Source: an uncultured Flavobacteriaceae bacterium (GTDB lineage Bacteria; Bacteroidota; Bacteroidia; Flavobacteriales; Flavobacteriaceae). Taken from it: a DNA stretch of 64,000 nucleotides. Shown piece by piece: positions 34,774 to 44,752 of this stretch; position 1 is the stretch's first letter; every line of letters begins with the position of its first letter. The stretch covers positions 124,001 through 188,000 of the forward strand of contig CANNGA010000005.1 in the NCBI GenBank assembly GCA_947504035.1. The letters are read 5' to 3'. A program made the position numbers and the translations under genes. A model generated the notes under the pieces. It worked only from the letters and a program-made list of their open reading frames with translations. It did not search any database and was not told the origin of the DNA.

Positions 34774-35209
34774 ACTTTAGTAAGGCATTCTGTTCTTCCA
34801 TAAGTTGTGTGAGTTTGTCTAACAACTCAATATCTTTTGGCGTCACTACTGTGGTGTCTTTTGTGTCTTGCGATTTTCGTTTTAATCGGTTCATAAATTT
34901 CACAACAATAAAAACCGTAAAACCTACAATGAGAAAATCTAAAAATGCTTCTCCAAAAGCCCCATAACCAATAGCAACTTCATCACTAAGAGGCGTCCCG
35001 TCTGTCTTTAAAACAGCCGCTTTTAGAACTATTTTTTTATTTTGAAAATTAACGCCATCGGTAAGTAGAGACAACGGCGGTAACATTACTTTTTTAACCA
35101 GTACATCGATCACCTTATTAAAAGCTGCACCAATAATGATACCAATGGCCATGTCCATCATGTTTCCTTTAACAGCAAACTCTTTAAATTCTTGAAATAA
35201 TTTCATCAT
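34760..35209 (-). CDS. mscL: Large-conductance mechanosensitive channel MscL
   Basis: The chosen start gives about 149 residues. The N-terminal helix and first membrane helix read FQEFKEFAVKGNMMDMAIGI and IIGAAFNKVIDVLVKKV. A longer-than-usual periplasmic loop follows (about 45-75, TDGVNFQNKKIVLKAAV), then the second membrane helix AFLDFLIVGFTVFIVVKFMN and a cytoplasmic helix. It forms a homopentameric pore that opens under membrane tension to release osmolytes. An upstream ATG at 35239 would add ten residues that do not resemble the family, so I start at 35209. It converges on, and slightly overlaps, the HAD gene. Confidence 0.92.
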   Translation of the reverse strand: MMKLFQEFKEFAVKGNMMDMAIGIIIGAAFNKVIDVLVKKVMLPPLSLLTDGVNFQNKKIVLKAAVLKTDGTPLSDEVAIGYGAFGEAFLDFLIVGFTVFIVVKFMNRLKRKSQDTKDTTVVTPKDIELLDKLTQLMEEQNALLKSKVN

Positions 35210-35357
35210 TTTCACTTTTAGTATGACAAAATTATTCATTTAAAATTGAAATACTCTTAATCCTAATTTCTTTATTTTAAGAGCGCCATAGTTCCTCACA
35301 CAACACTACCCCTAATTTTTAATGACTTATTATAAAAGCTATTAAACAATTATTTTT

Positions 35358-35365
35358 TAGATTTG
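35358..35365 (+). promoter_or_regulatory. -7 box (TAGATTTG) for the lipoprotein gene
   Basis: TAGATTTG fits TAnnTTTG and lies 28 bases before the ATG at 35394. Confidence 0.5.
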
Positions 35366-35393
35366 CCTTACATATATTTAATATAACTTACTT

Positions 35394-36530
35394 ATGAAAT
35401 TTTTTAACAAAACCCTATTTGTATTCCTTTTTTCAATGTTCGTACTATCGTGTTCATCTGATGATAACGCTAGCGTTGAAGAAGAAATGGTTGAACAACC
35501 AGAAACACCCGAAACTCCAGAAGAGCCAGAAACACCTGAAACTCCAGAAGAACCGACAGATCCAAATGCTGCAGAAGACCGTATGATCCCTTTACAAGAA
35601 CTCGAATCTGGATTGGTTATCGAAGCTGCTGTAAAACGTACAGGAACACCTCCTACCCCCACTAACAATCTCGATTTTAAAATTAATACGGCTAAACAGG
35701 AAGCCTTTTTAACTAATGGTTTTAACATTTCTTTTTCTTCTGATGATGATGTTACTGGAGCTTATATCTTAGTACAAGATACAGAAGGAAACGCATCTAA
35801 TAGTTATTTTGAAGTGCCTTTAACAGACAACCAAACTCTTAAATCTAAACGAGTAAAAACAACTCATAGTAGAAAGCAAGAACTGTCGCAAAAACGTGTT
35901 GATGACGATTTTACAATAGATATTGATTTTAACTCCACCATACAACCAGGACAATTTTGCTATGAAATTTGTCTTTTTGATGCTAATGGTAACATTAGTA
36001 GTATTCAAAAAATATGCGTTGAAGTTGAAGCTTGGGGTGGTAATACCGCTATCGTTGGTGAGTGGCTAAACATATCTACAAGTACTAATGGTGAAGATAT
36101 TACAACGAGTTCGACTTCTATAAGATGTGATAATGGCGAAGACATTACCGTTTTATACCCTGAAAGTGATTGGGTATTAACACTTAAAGCCAATGGTGAT
36201 TACGAAGAAACTTATACAGCAACCTCAAATAGCATCGATTTTGAAGCTTCTAGAGCATCTTGTTCTCCTCAGTATGACACTATTGCTGTTAATGAGACCT
36301 ATTCTGGAAAATGGGCCTATAATGAAGAAAAACAAACCCTAACCATCATTGATTTTGCATATGTAAATAATTTGAACAGTTCTGAGAATTCGACTTTTCC
36401 AAATGGCAGCGTTTATTTTGATGGGAACGCTACTAAAGCTTCTGTTACGAATAATCAATTAACTATCGTCGAAACTTTCATAGAAGGCAACGAAACGTTT
36501 AATGACATTACCGTTTTCAACAGAAAATAA
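35394..36530 (+). CDS. Surface-type lipoprotein with P-E-T repeat and lipocalin-like C-terminus
   Basis: The 378-residue protein has a lipoprotein signal (FVLSC, lipidated Cys at 20, then SSDDNAS, an acidic stretch typical of Bacteroidota surface lipoproteins). A low-complexity proline/glutamate/threonine linker follows (about 33-57, repeating ETPE and EEP). A beta domain is at about 60-220, and the C-terminal domain (about 224-378) with GEWLNISTSTNG and WVLTLKANGDYEETY looks lipocalin-like. Ligand and role are unknown. The repeat is protein-level low complexity, not a DNA array of interest. Confidence 0.75.
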   Translation: MKFFNKTLFVFLFSMFVLSCSSDDNASVEEEMVEQPETPETPEEPETPETPEEPTDPNAAEDRMIPLQELESGLVIEAAVKRTGTPPTPTNNLDFKINTAKQEAFLTNGFNISFSSDDDVTGAYILVQDTEGNASNSYFEVPLTDNQTLKSKRVKTTHSRKQELSQKRVDDDFTIDIDFNSTIQPGQFCYEICLFDANGNISSIQKICVEVEAWGGNTAIVGEWLNISTSTNGEDITTSSTSIRCDNGEDITVLYPESDWVLTLKANGDYEETYTATSNSIDFEASRASCSPQYDTIAVNETYSGKWAYNEEKQTLTIIDFAYVNNLNSSENSTFPNGSVYFDGNATKASVTNNQLTIVETFIEGNETFNDITVFNRK

Positions 36531-36923
36531 TACAATACAACTTATACAACATTAAAAAATCCCCATGTTTGGGGATTTTTTGTTTTTAATTGGTTCTTTT
36601 ATTAAAGTTATGATTGTTTGTAATGCTTAATAACAATAAGCCAGTCTAAGCATTAGCCTTACTGTAAGATAATCTTCAAAGGAAAAATTAAATTGTCAAT
36701 AAGACTTTAACCAAATTAGTAAACGGATTATATTAAAAAAGAAAGAAACAGACAACCATAGAGGTTAAATTCAATATATTTTCTCTTCATTCAAAAATTG
36801 AATACATTTATGAAGTTCCGTTAACTTTTTAAGTTGGGCTTTTAGAATAAAAACGTATCCTGTATTTAACACATTAAATCTTATTTATTTACAAAGCATT
36901 ATTAAGAAGAATTTGAATACTAA
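36531..36923. other. Intergenic region, nothing but the terminator
   Basis: The 393 bases hold the terminator at 36554-36581 and then AT-rich sequence with no frame of useful length. The promoter of the next gene is not obvious. Confidence 0.35.
36554..36581 (+). terminator. Terminator after the lipoprotein gene
   Basis: AAAAAATCCCC and GGGGATTTTTT pair around ATGTTT, 24 bases past the stop. Confidence 0.85.
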
Positions 36924-37346
36924 ATGAAAAAATTTGAATTTATATCTGATGATGCCTTTTACATTTGGAACCGCTGTTTTTGCTTTCATGGTGAAGTCAA
37001 TTTTGGCGAGATTTCAACCCATGAAGACGTTATGATCGAAACAAAAAAAGGGCCTTTATATGCTAAGGTTGATTTAATTGTTAATTTGTCGGATCCTAAG
37101 ATCATCGAAACGTCAATTACAGAGAAAAGAATTGCAATCGGTCTACATAAATTCAGTAGATCAGAATTAAATAATATTGATGAAAAATTTGATCCTGATG
37201 TTGACAATGAACCTCCTACTACTGAATTTATTGGAGTAGAATACCCAATACGTATTCAAAACTCTAATAGAGTGAAAAGTAACCCCTCTCAACAAAAGGA
37301 CAACAATTCATTTTGGCAACAAGTAAAAAAAATTTTTAATCAATAG
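36924..37346 (+). CDS. Hypothetical soluble protein
   Basis: The 140-residue protein begins MKKFEFISDDAFYIWNRCFC, has no signal or membrane helix, and continues with a mixed alpha/beta fold (GPLYAKVDLIVNLSDPKII) and a polar tail. I do not recognise it. No terminator or promoter box is convincing, and it stands in a gene-poor stretch next to a broken gene, so it may belong to the variable part of this genome. Confidence 0.5.
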   Translation: MKKFEFISDDAFYIWNRCFCFHGEVNFGEISTHEDVMIETKKGPLYAKVDLIVNLSDPKIIETSITEKRIAIGLHKFSRSELNNIDEKFDPDVDNEPPTTEFIGVEYPIRIQNSNRVKSNPSQQKDNNSFWQQVKKIFNQ

Positions 37347-37520
37347 TAATTAAAATTTAAAATCTTACTCTTATACGTTTCATACCCTCTGCGGTTTCTA
37401 TTTTTCGTAATTTTCAGATGTCTTTGATAAAAAAATTTCTTTAGAACAAATAATAATCTACAAAATCAAAAAGTAAATTTTAACCTTTAATTTATACGAA
37501 CCATTCTATTTATAAACATC

Positions 37521-38293
37521 ATGAAAATCATTAAACAAATAGTGCTAGTCTTTGCTATATCAAGTAGCGCTTTTGGACAGGAGATTCTTTACGTTAATGC
37601 TGACAATGGGCTAATTATAAGAGAAAAACCTAATCAACAAGAATTGGTAAATTCAAGTATTCTGAAAAAATCACTATTTTAGAAAGGACTGGAATTGAGT
37701 TTAATATAACGGATAATGGAGAAGAAATAAATGGCGAATGGATAGAAGTTGAAGGGCATATAAACTTCAACCTTGTCAATGGTTATGTATTTAGTGGTTA
37801 CCTTACTAAAAATAAAGTGATAAACGATGTTTTAGAAATTCTCGAAGTTGGAAAATTTAATTTAAAATCCATGAAAGTTAATAGAACGCATAAATATGGT
37901 GCAGGAGATAGTGAAGGTAGAATTACCGAATTCTCATCAGAACAGCATATTATTTCTATTGATTCAACCTCATTCGGAGAATATGGATACAATAATACCC
38001 TCTATGTATTCAATCCAAAAAAAGTATTACTAAAAGTATACGAATCAATCTGGGATTCTACTATGGAACGTTCAGGTGATTATATCTATGTCCTAACTGA
38101 AACCATTCATGATTTTAAACACTCTAAACCAATCAATCTAGAAAGAAAAGATACTTTAGATACGCACTATTTTTTTACTTCCCCTAAGCCTTCAACAAAA
38201 AAATATATAAAAGTTAAAACTGGTAAGGAGAATTTAATTTTTTGGAATCATCGTTATTTCGAAACTTGGAAAATGACATATGAAGGTAATTAA
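37521..38293 (+). pseudogene. SH3-type domain protein, broken by a single-base frameshift
   Basis: An ATG at 37521 opens a frame with a signal peptide (LVFAISSSAFGQ) and EILYVNADNGLIIREKPNQQ, which stops at 37680-37682. From about 37649 another frame continues it without a break in sense (KFKYSEKITILERTGIEFN, then NGEWIEVEGHINFNLVNGY, SGYLTKN) and runs to 38293. One missing A in the run at 37649-37651 would restore ELVKFKYSEK, a normal continuation of a bacterial SH3-like domain. The whole reads as one exported protein of about 257 residues. Either it is a true pseudogene or the base was lost in sequencing. An ATG or GTG start at 37817 for the second part is unlikely because it would begin in mid-domain. 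Confidence 0.75.
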
Positions 38294-38465
38294 CACCAAA
38301 AATAATAACGCCATAATACGTTTTTAGCCTAAGTGAACTATAGAAATTTTAGGATAGACTCTCTCATATAAAGACTTTATATACATAATGCTTCATGGTT
38401 AATTTTCCTTTATGTATTAAAAATAGTATATCACAACTACATAACGCTAATACCTCATACAAATA

Positions 38466-38500
38466 ACAAAACATCCCCGAACATGAGGATGTTTTGTTTT
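38466..38500. terminator. Bidirectional terminator
   Basis: ACAAAACATCC and GGATGTTTTGT pair around a 10-base loop, with T-rich sequence on both strands. It lies between the broken SH3 gene (plus) and ccsBA (minus). Confidence 0.8.
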
Positions 38501-38517
38501 TACTCTATTTTCAATCG

Positions 38518-41500
38518 TTATTTTTTGTAATGCTTAGCATAGCCTCGGTAACCAAAGAAACCAAGTATGGCTACACATACACATGCTATAGCAATAAACT
38601 TTAAACTTACAATTTGATCGCCACTAGCATAAGAATGCAGGCCTGCCAAGTAAAAATTCACACCAAAGTAGGTCATTAAAATACTAGCAAAAGCGACAAC
38701 AGACATTAAATTATAAAACCAACGGCCACGTAAACCAGGTACCAATCGCATGTGTATTACAAAAGCATAAATCATAATACTAATAAGTGCCCATGTTTCT
38801 TTAGGGTCCCACCCCCAATAACGGCCCCAACTTTCGTTGGCCCACATTCCTCCTAAAAAGTTCCCTATGGTTAGCATTACCAAACCAACCGTTAGCGCTA
38901 ATTCGTTAATTATAGTTAACTCTTGGATGTTGAGTCCCATAATTTTTTTATTCTTTTCTGTAGTAAATGCCATGAGGCATAAGGCCACAATACCCAAGAT
39001 CATACCCAAACCAAAAGGCCCATAACTCGCTACAATAACAGCTACGTGTATCATAAGCCAGTAACTGTTTAAAACGGGCTGTAAATTCGCTATAGCAGGA
39101 TCCATCCAATTCCAATGTGCTATCATTAAAATCATAGCTGTAACAAAGGCTGTAGAAGCTATGGTTAAATTACTCTTTCTACCAAAGGCCAAACCAAAAA
39201 ACATGGTAGCCCATGCCACATAAATCATAGATTCGTAGGCATCACTCCAAGGTGCATGACCAGAAATGTACCACCGCACAATTAATCCTGCTGTATGCAG
39301 TATAAACAGTCCCAAAATAATCCATTTAGAAACCGCAACCCCTACGTCTACAGCCTTGTGCTTAGCATTAAATATTTGAATGATTAACAGTACGAAGAAC
39401 AAAGTTCCTACATACATATACCAACTGAACAATTTTTTAAAAATATCGTATCTGTTGTAACGAACTTCGGTTTTAACCTTATCATCACTAAGCATTACAG
39501 CACTCCCATAATTATGTTGGGTTTTCTTAAATGCTTTTAAAAGTTTAGAGGGTTCTGAAAAATCTCCCGATTGCTTTGCTTCGTTTAAGGTAAAGAGATA
39601 CGCTCTAAACCCGTTTTTTACAAAATTATTATATAGAGAATCTTTAATTTTTGTAGGGTCTAAACGGTAGTCGTAATGCGATATCCATGTGTTATTAGGG
39701 TCTTCTGGCACTGGAAATATCTTTAGCGAACGCCCTTGAATGGTATTGTACAGTAAGTTAACACGCTGGTCGGTTTCCTTAAACTCTTTTTGAAACCCGT
39801 TAGGTATTTGTGCTTTATAAGCCTCATCCAAATAAGGCGTTAATTTGTAACGGCCTTCATTGGTAAAAAAGTCTGCTAATTTTATATACTCTTCACCTTT
39901 AGGGACACCTATCAATTTCCGAATAGAATCGCCCTTTTTAAGTCTTAAAAAAATAATTGGTACGTTGTACCACAACTGCGGACTTTCCTGAATGGATAAA
40001 AATACCTGATTGGCATCAAAGTCTTCATAAGTATCACTCTTACTCAGTTTTCTAAGCATTTCAGAAGCATAAGTATTCACAGGCATCATACGCCCACTTA
40101 GATCTTGAATGACCAAATGACCAAATTCATCTGCGTGCGCTTTTGGGGTGATATTAGCGCGCAATACCGAGTCCACTTGAAATTTTGTTGGCCCTTGAAA
40201 TGCATGTGCTTCATGGTCATGTCCATCATCTGCCGTATGCGTTTCTGTTTGTGCAAAACCATTTAATACACTACATAAAAGCGCTATAGACAACAACTTT
40301 GCCTTTTTTACTTTTACTTTTTCTAATCGTACTTTTAAATCTCCAAATCGAGAGCCTTTGCTAAACAAAATGGCCATGAGTCCAAAATACAACAGGATAT
40401 AACCTATGTAAGTAATTAAAGACCCCCAGTAATCATGATTTACAGAAAGTATGGTGCCTTTTTCATCAGGATCGAAACTAGATTGAAAAAAACGATAGCC
40501 ACCGTGATCTAAAATATTATTCATGAAAATTTTATAGTCAAAATTTCCACTTTCTTCGTCCATAACCGTCACTTTACTTGAATAAGCAGAATAGCCTTTT
40601 TCGGTACCTGGGTAACGCTCTGCTTCAAAATCATTTAGTTTTAGAGCAAACGGTAATTTTAAACGCTTCGAACCATATTTTAAAGCAATTTCTAAACCAC
40701 CTACTTCTATTTCCTCTTCTCTATTATCTCTACCCTTACCCCCTATTAATCCTACGCGTTTGGTCTCGCCGTTAGAGGTTACTGCTAAAACAACACCATC
40801 TTCATCGTTTTTTAATAGTCTCGATTTTTGAACCACATCAAAAACCCCTTTCACAACAGGCTTAGGGAATACCAATTGCATATTACCAATCACATAACGC
40901 GAACGTAAATGTAGCGGTTGCACACTGTCTTTAACCAATTGCCCTTGTGCACGGGTCGCCATCGTCATATACTCGCCTTCAAAAGGTGATTTTATAGTTA
41001 ATGAATCGCCTTGGTACGTGATATTTATAGCGCCTTCAGTGGGTTTGTTCAACGCAAATAAAACATTATGGACACTTGCAACCTGTCCTACTTTTAAAAA
41101 ATGATTGTGAGGCCCTCTATTGCCTGCTTCTACCAATTTTAAATACGACACGCCATTTTCATCAGGAATAATGTCCTTTTCTGCGCCTTTAATAAATTTT
41201 TCTAAAGCAATGGTAACGTTTTGCTTATCATACGAGGTCTTTAACGTAAATACATTATCTAGACGTCCAGAGAAATCAACAGCTTCATTAAAAACACGCA
41301 TTTGTTTTACCCCTTCTATTTCATAATCTCCAAAGATCGTTCCCGATATGTATGTTTTTTGAGATAGGAATTCGTTTTCAGTAGCACCTTCACGTATGGC
41401 CATCATACCTTCGTAACTCACATAACGCGTAATAAAGGCGCCTAATAAGATAAAGATAAAGGACAGGTGAAGTACCAACGTAGCCCATTTTTCTTTTTTA

Positions 41501-41724
41501 AACAGTTGATACCTTACAATATTTCCCAAAAAGTTAATGATAAAGAATCCCATAATGGCCTCGAACCACCATGCATTATAAATCAAATTTCTAGTATAGG
41601 CCGTTGGCGATGTTTCTTGTCCCGCATCTAAAAATGTACCAGCAGCCATAGCGGCAGCAAAAACAATAAACAAAACAGCAGTAAGACGTGTGGAGAATAG
41701 AATTTTAGAGAGTTTCTCTAGCAT
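38518..41724 (-). CDS. ccsA: Cytochrome c biogenesis protein CcsBA (fused ResB-ResC)
   Basis: The 1068-residue protein fuses a ResB/CcsB half (N-terminal membrane helices, a periplasmic domain of about 350 residues, and a helix near 435) to a CcsA/ResC half. A second soluble periplasmic stretch of about 270 residues (about 500-770) lies between them. The C-terminal part has about eight membrane helices with the haem-handling WWD motif (ANESWGRYWGWDPKETWALI) and conserved histidines. In System II it exports haem and attaches it to apocytochrome c CXXCH sites. One-gene CcsBA is usual for Bacteroidota. Some of these are written ccsB-ccsA. Confidence 0.93.
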   Translation of the reverse strand: MLEKLSKILFSTRLTAVLFIVFAAAMAAGTFLDAGQETSPTAYTRNLIYNAWWFEAIMGFFIINFLGNIVRYQLFKKEKWATLVLHLSFIFILLGAFITRYVSYEGMMAIREGATENEFLSQKTYISGTIFGDYEIEGVKQMRVFNEAVDFSGRLDNVFTLKTSYDKQNVTIALEKFIKGAEKDIIPDENGVSYLKLVEAGNRGPHNHFLKVGQVASVHNVLFALNKPTEGAINITYQGDSLTIKSPFEGEYMTMATRAQGQLVKDSVQPLHLRSRYVIGNMQLVFPKPVVKGVFDVVQKSRLLKNDEDGVVLAVTSNGETKRVGLIGGKGRDNREEEIEVGGLEIALKYGSKRLKLPFALKLNDFEAERYPGTEKGYSAYSSKVTVMDEESGNFDYKIFMNNILDHGGYRFFQSSFDPDEKGTILSVNHDYWGSLITYIGYILLYFGLMAILFSKGSRFGDLKVRLEKVKVKKAKLLSIALLCSVLNGFAQTETHTADDGHDHEAHAFQGPTKFQVDSVLRANITPKAHADEFGHLVIQDLSGRMMPVNTYASEMLRKLSKSDTYEDFDANQVFLSIQESPQLWYNVPIIFLRLKKGDSIRKLIGVPKGEEYIKLADFFTNEGRYKLTPYLDEAYKAQIPNGFQKEFKETDQRVNLLYNTIQGRSLKIFPVPEDPNNTWISHYDYRLDPTKIKDSLYNNFVKNGFRAYLFTLNEAKQSGDFSEPSKLLKAFKKTQHNYGSAVMLSDDKVKTEVRYNRYDIFKKLFSWYMYVGTLFFVLLIIQIFNAKHKAVDVGVAVSKWIILGLFILHTAGLIVRWYISGHAPWSDAYESMIYVAWATMFFGLAFGRKSNLTIASTAFVTAMILMIAHWNWMDPAIANLQPVLNSYWLMIHVAVIVASYGPFGLGMILGIVALCLMAFTTEKNKKIMGLNIQELTIINELALTVGLVMLTIGNFLGGMWANESWGRYWGWDPKETWALISIMIYAFVIHMRLVPGLRGRWFYNLMSVVAFASILMTYFGVNFYLAGLHSYASGDQIVSLKFIAIACVCVAILGFFGYRGYAKHYKK

Positions 41725-41905
41725 AATAATTGCGCTTTTTTTACAGCTGCAAAAATACGGATTAATGTTTATTTGGGGGCTTTTTTAACGAAATATAACA
41801 GGTCGTAAAGTAGCATTTTCTCTGTATATTTTTTTACAGCTGCTATTCTCAAAAAAATGAGGTAAAGATGACTTTAAATCAAAAAAAAACACAGTCTAAA
41901 AATGG

Positions 41906-42730
41906 CTACAAAAACAATTCTCCCTTAAAAACAATTTGTGCTTCGCTTTTCAGTAGCATTTTAGATGCATTTAAAAGTTCTACATCCATAAATCCAGAAC
42001 GCTCAGAACACTGGTAAGCCTTCATTTTGGTTTTATCTAAACGGGTGCCCCAATATTTTGCCAAAAACGTATGTGTACCTCCTGTAACGGGATCTTCATT
42101 AGTGCCACTCCATGGCCAAAAGTACCTCGATTCAAAATCATAGGTTTCGGTCTTAGACAATGCCGTTACAAGCACCCCATTAATACTATCATGTGCGCGT
42201 ACTAAACGTTCAAAGTCTGGAGTTAACTCTCGAAGTACTGTACTATCGTCTAGTTCTAAAAGTAAGATACGTGTTTCAGTATTGTAAGCACTGTTAACAA
42301 TAGCTTCAAGGCCTAGAGCCTCTAACACGGCTTTGGGAGCAGGTTGTGGCAAGGTCTCATAGATAGGGAATTCCATTTCAATATATTGTCCTTTTCTAGA
42401 AATGTCCAGTATGATATGTCCTATGGTTTCAAAACGAATTGTATGCCACTCTAAATGAGATTCGAAAATAACTTTAGAGGCCGCTAAAGTGGCATGCCCA
42501 CAAAGCGGAATTTCCATTTTAGGCGAAAAGTACCGTATTGCATATTTAGAAACGTCTGCGTTATAGTGTACAAACGCAGTTTCAGACAAGCCTAGCTCTT
42601 TGGCAATAGCTTGCATATCCTTTACTGCCAAAGGAGCTTCTAAAAGACATACCCCTGCAGGATTGCCTTTAAAAGGTTGATCTGTAAATGCATCAACGAT
42701 ATACGTTGCAATAGCCTGTTGTGTTTTCAA
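41906..42730 (-). CDS. PhzF family isomerase/epimerase-like protein
   Basis: The 274-residue protein has the PhzF fold in two similar halves. The start is TYIVDAFTDQPFKGNPAGVC, followed by SETAFVH with the catalytic glutamate region, RYFSPKMEIPLCGHATLAA and GTNEDPVTGGTHTFLAKYWG. PhzF itself isomerises a phenazine precursor. Most homologues, like this one with no phenazine genes nearby, are of unknown substrate. It is not part of an obvious operon; the gap to ccsBA is about 180 bases. Confidence 0.87.
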   Translation of the reverse strand: MKTQQAIATYIVDAFTDQPFKGNPAGVCLLEAPLAVKDMQAIAKELGLSETAFVHYNADVSKYAIRYFSPKMEIPLCGHATLAASKVIFESHLEWHTIRFETIGHIILDISRKGQYIEMEFPIYETLPQPAPKAVLEALGLEAIVNSAYNTETRILLLELDDSTVLRELTPDFERLVRAHDSINGVLVTALSKTETYDFESRYFWPWSGTNEDPVTGGTHTFLAKYWGTRLDKTKMKAYQCSERSGFMDVELLNASKMLLKSEAQIVFKGELFL

Positions 42731-42770
42731 ACGGTAGTATTAGGTATTTAAGCCTATAAATATAAGAAAA

Positions 42771-43199
42771 CTAGCCTTCAATAACCTCTTTGTATTCTAA
42801 GAAAAATGCTTCAAACGCTGCCATGGTAGTATTAAAGAATACCATCACCTCTTGCCATGTGTTTTTATTGTGTATAGACACTTTTTGTTCTAAAGGCACA
42901 TAGATTCTAGAAATTTCCTTATGATTCTCTAAGACATAAGTCTCTTCATAGCGTGCTTCTGGCAAATAATCGGCTTGTAAAATCGCTTGCAACGCTTCTA
43001 ACTTTTCCCAGTATTTTATGCGGTATTCTAAATCATCCTCAATATCTAAAGCGACTAAAGCTTTTTTGGTATCAAAATGAAATTTAAAGCTTACGCCTTT
43101 AAGTTTGGTATTGTACAAGATCCATTTTCTAGGAAATGATTTCCCAAAACTTGTCCAAAACGTTTCACGTAAAATTCTTGATTCTTCCTTACTAAACAC
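42771..43199 (-). CDS. DUF4268 protein
   Basis: The 142-residue protein contains a sequence pattern of the DUF4268 family (ETFWTSFGKSFPRKWILYNT, FKFHFDTKKALVALDIE, RYEETYVLE). That family is often found as a stand-alone protein in Bacteroidota or attached to nucleases. The function is unknown and no catalytic site is seen. It lies about 40 bases from the PhzF gene and 37 bases from the ZIP transporter gene, so the three may be co-transcribed. Confidence 0.75.
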   Translation of the reverse strand: MFSKEESRILRETFWTSFGKSFPRKWILYNTKLKGVSFKFHFDTKKALVALDIEDDLEYRIKYWEKLEALQAILQADYLPEARYEETYVLENHKEISRIYVPLEQKVSIHNKNTWQEVMVFFNTTMAAFEAFFLEYKEVIEG

Positions 43200-43236
43200 G
43201 CCTTATGTTATTAAAATAATACTACTCTTATAAACT

Positions 43237-43911
43237 CTAAATAAAATAAGCAATCCCTATGCCTAAAATAATTGCCACAAATTTACTCAAGTTAAATTTA
43301 TGTCCTTCGCCACTTTCAAATAAAATAGTGGTAGAGATATGAAAAAAGATACCTATAACCACAGCATTTAAACACAGCGTAACTTGCGAACTTAAATTGG
43401 TATGATTAGAAATTAACATCCCCATTGGAGTCATAACGGCAAATACGGCTAAAAACGCGCTAATTTGAAATTTACTATAACTACTTTGTAATAAAAATAT
43501 ACTAATTAAGGTGGCAATAGGAATTTTATGTATCAATACCCCATACATCATATCGTTATGTTCGTGTATAGGAAAGCCTTCTAAGAAGCTATGAAAACAT
43601 AAACTTAAAAAGAGTAACCAAGGAAAACGCGTAGAACTCTTATCGATATGCACATGCCCATGCTCTGCACCTTTAGAAAATAATTCTAAAACAATTTGCA
43701 GTAAAATGCCTAACATAATAAACAAACCCGTCTGTTTAGCTTCTAAGTGTTCGTAGACCTCTGGAAGCAACTCAAAAAGTGTTAGCGCTAACAAGAAAGC
43801 TCCACTAAAAGATAACAAGAGCTTCGTAAACCACGACTTTTTAGATTTAAAAAAAACAGCAAGAACAATACCAATACATACTGCTATTACTGGAAGGAGA
43901 AATTCATACAT
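43237..43911 (-). CDS. ZIP family metal transporter
   Basis: The 224-residue inner-membrane protein has about seven or eight helices. The metal path is marked by HSFLEGFPIHEH, with the H-x-x-x-E-G pattern in the middle of the protein, and a histidine-containing loop between helices (GAEHGHVHID). ZIP proteins move zinc, iron or manganese into the cytoplasm; the metal cannot be read from the sequence. It sits next to small soluble genes with no clear link. Confidence 0.85.
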   Translation of the reverse strand: MYEFLLPVIAVCIGIVLAVFFKSKKSWFTKLLLSFSGAFLLALTLFELLPEVYEHLEAKQTGLFIMLGILLQIVLELFSKGAEHGHVHIDKSSTRFPWLLFLSLCFHSFLEGFPIHEHNDMMYGVLIHKIPIATLISIFLLQSSYSKFQISAFLAVFAVMTPMGMLISNHTNLSSQVTLCLNAVVIGIFFHISTTILFESGEGHKFNLSKFVAIILGIGIAYFI

Positions 43912-44008
43912 TTTATAAACACCTTTTATCTAGGTCATTTACTTATAACAACTTTACGGCTGTAAATGTAAATGCTTTCTAAATAACTTTATGCATTAAA
44001 ACTATTTA

Positions 44009-44740
44009 TTATTTAAAAATCATAACCAAACGCTCAGATGTTTTGGCATCGTAGCGATCTAAAGCATAATTTCCAAAGACATCTAATAAATGGACACCTG
44101 CAGCTTCAAATAAAGCTTCAAAATCTGATAACGTAAATGCTCTTACACGCTCTTCAAAATTATAAGTTTCACCGTCTGCCTCAAAATGTATCGTTTTTAC
44201 GATATACCCGTCTTTCACAAAGCGCTTTAAATGAAACGTTATACCATCTATTGTTTTGGTATTTTCAGAGACTAAATTAGCAATAACCTGTTCGGTATTC
44301 ATAAAATCTATAACCGCAAAGCCCGTTTCATTTAAATTAGATTTTATGGCTTTTATCGTATTTAAATTATCGGCTTCATCATCAAAATAACCAAAACTGG
44401 TAAAAAGATTGAAAACAGCATCAAACTGCTTTTTATAAGGCTTGCACATGTCATGTACATCGAACTGCAAACGTTCATTCTCGAATTGTTTGGCAAAAGC
44501 AATGCTATTTTCACTTAAATCTACTCCTGTAACATCGAAACCTATCCCATTTAAATATCTAGAGTGGCGCCCTTTGCCACATGCCAAATCTAAAATGGTT
44601 CCCTCTTCTGGCAAATTTAAATATTGGCTAAGGTTATCCATAAAGACTTGAGCTTCTGTATCGTCTCTATCTTTGTATAAAATGTGGTAAAACGATGTAT
44701 CAAACCAAGATACAAACCATTTTGTAGTATGTTCTATCAT
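44009..44740 (-). CDS. Class I SAM-dependent methyltransferase
   Basis: The 243-residue protein has the SAM-binding motif I LDLACGKGRHSRYLNGIGF and post-I DVTGVDLSENSIAFAK, then a motif with FNLFTSFGYFDDE and a C-terminal beta-rich part. It is a cytoplasmic small-molecule or protein methyltransferase of unknown target. Its start faces the repeat copy B at 44753-44907, and the THUMP methyltransferase lies divergently on the other side. Confidence 0.87.
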   Translation of the reverse strand: MIEHTTKWFVSWFDTSFYHILYKDRDDTEAQVFMDNLSQYLNLPEEGTILDLACGKGRHSRYLNGIGFDVTGVDLSENSIAFAKQFENERLQFDVHDMCKPYKKQFDAVFNLFTSFGYFDDEADNLNTIKAIKSNLNETGFAVIDFMNTEQVIANLVSENTKTIDGITFHLKRFVKDGYIVKTIHFEADGETYNFEERVRAFTLSDFEALFEAAGVHLLDVFGNYALDRYDAKTSERLVMIFK

Positions 44741-44752
44741 AAATTCTATTTA

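Noticed and set aside
35494-35580. Short tandem DNA repeat (CCAGAAACACC-type), possible array
   Set aside because: It is the coding sequence of the P-E-T linker of a lipoprotein, not an intergenic array or CRISPR.
37817-38293. Independent gene starting in the second half of the SH3-type locus
   Set aside because: Its sequence continues that of the upstream half across a one-base shift and would begin mid-domain.
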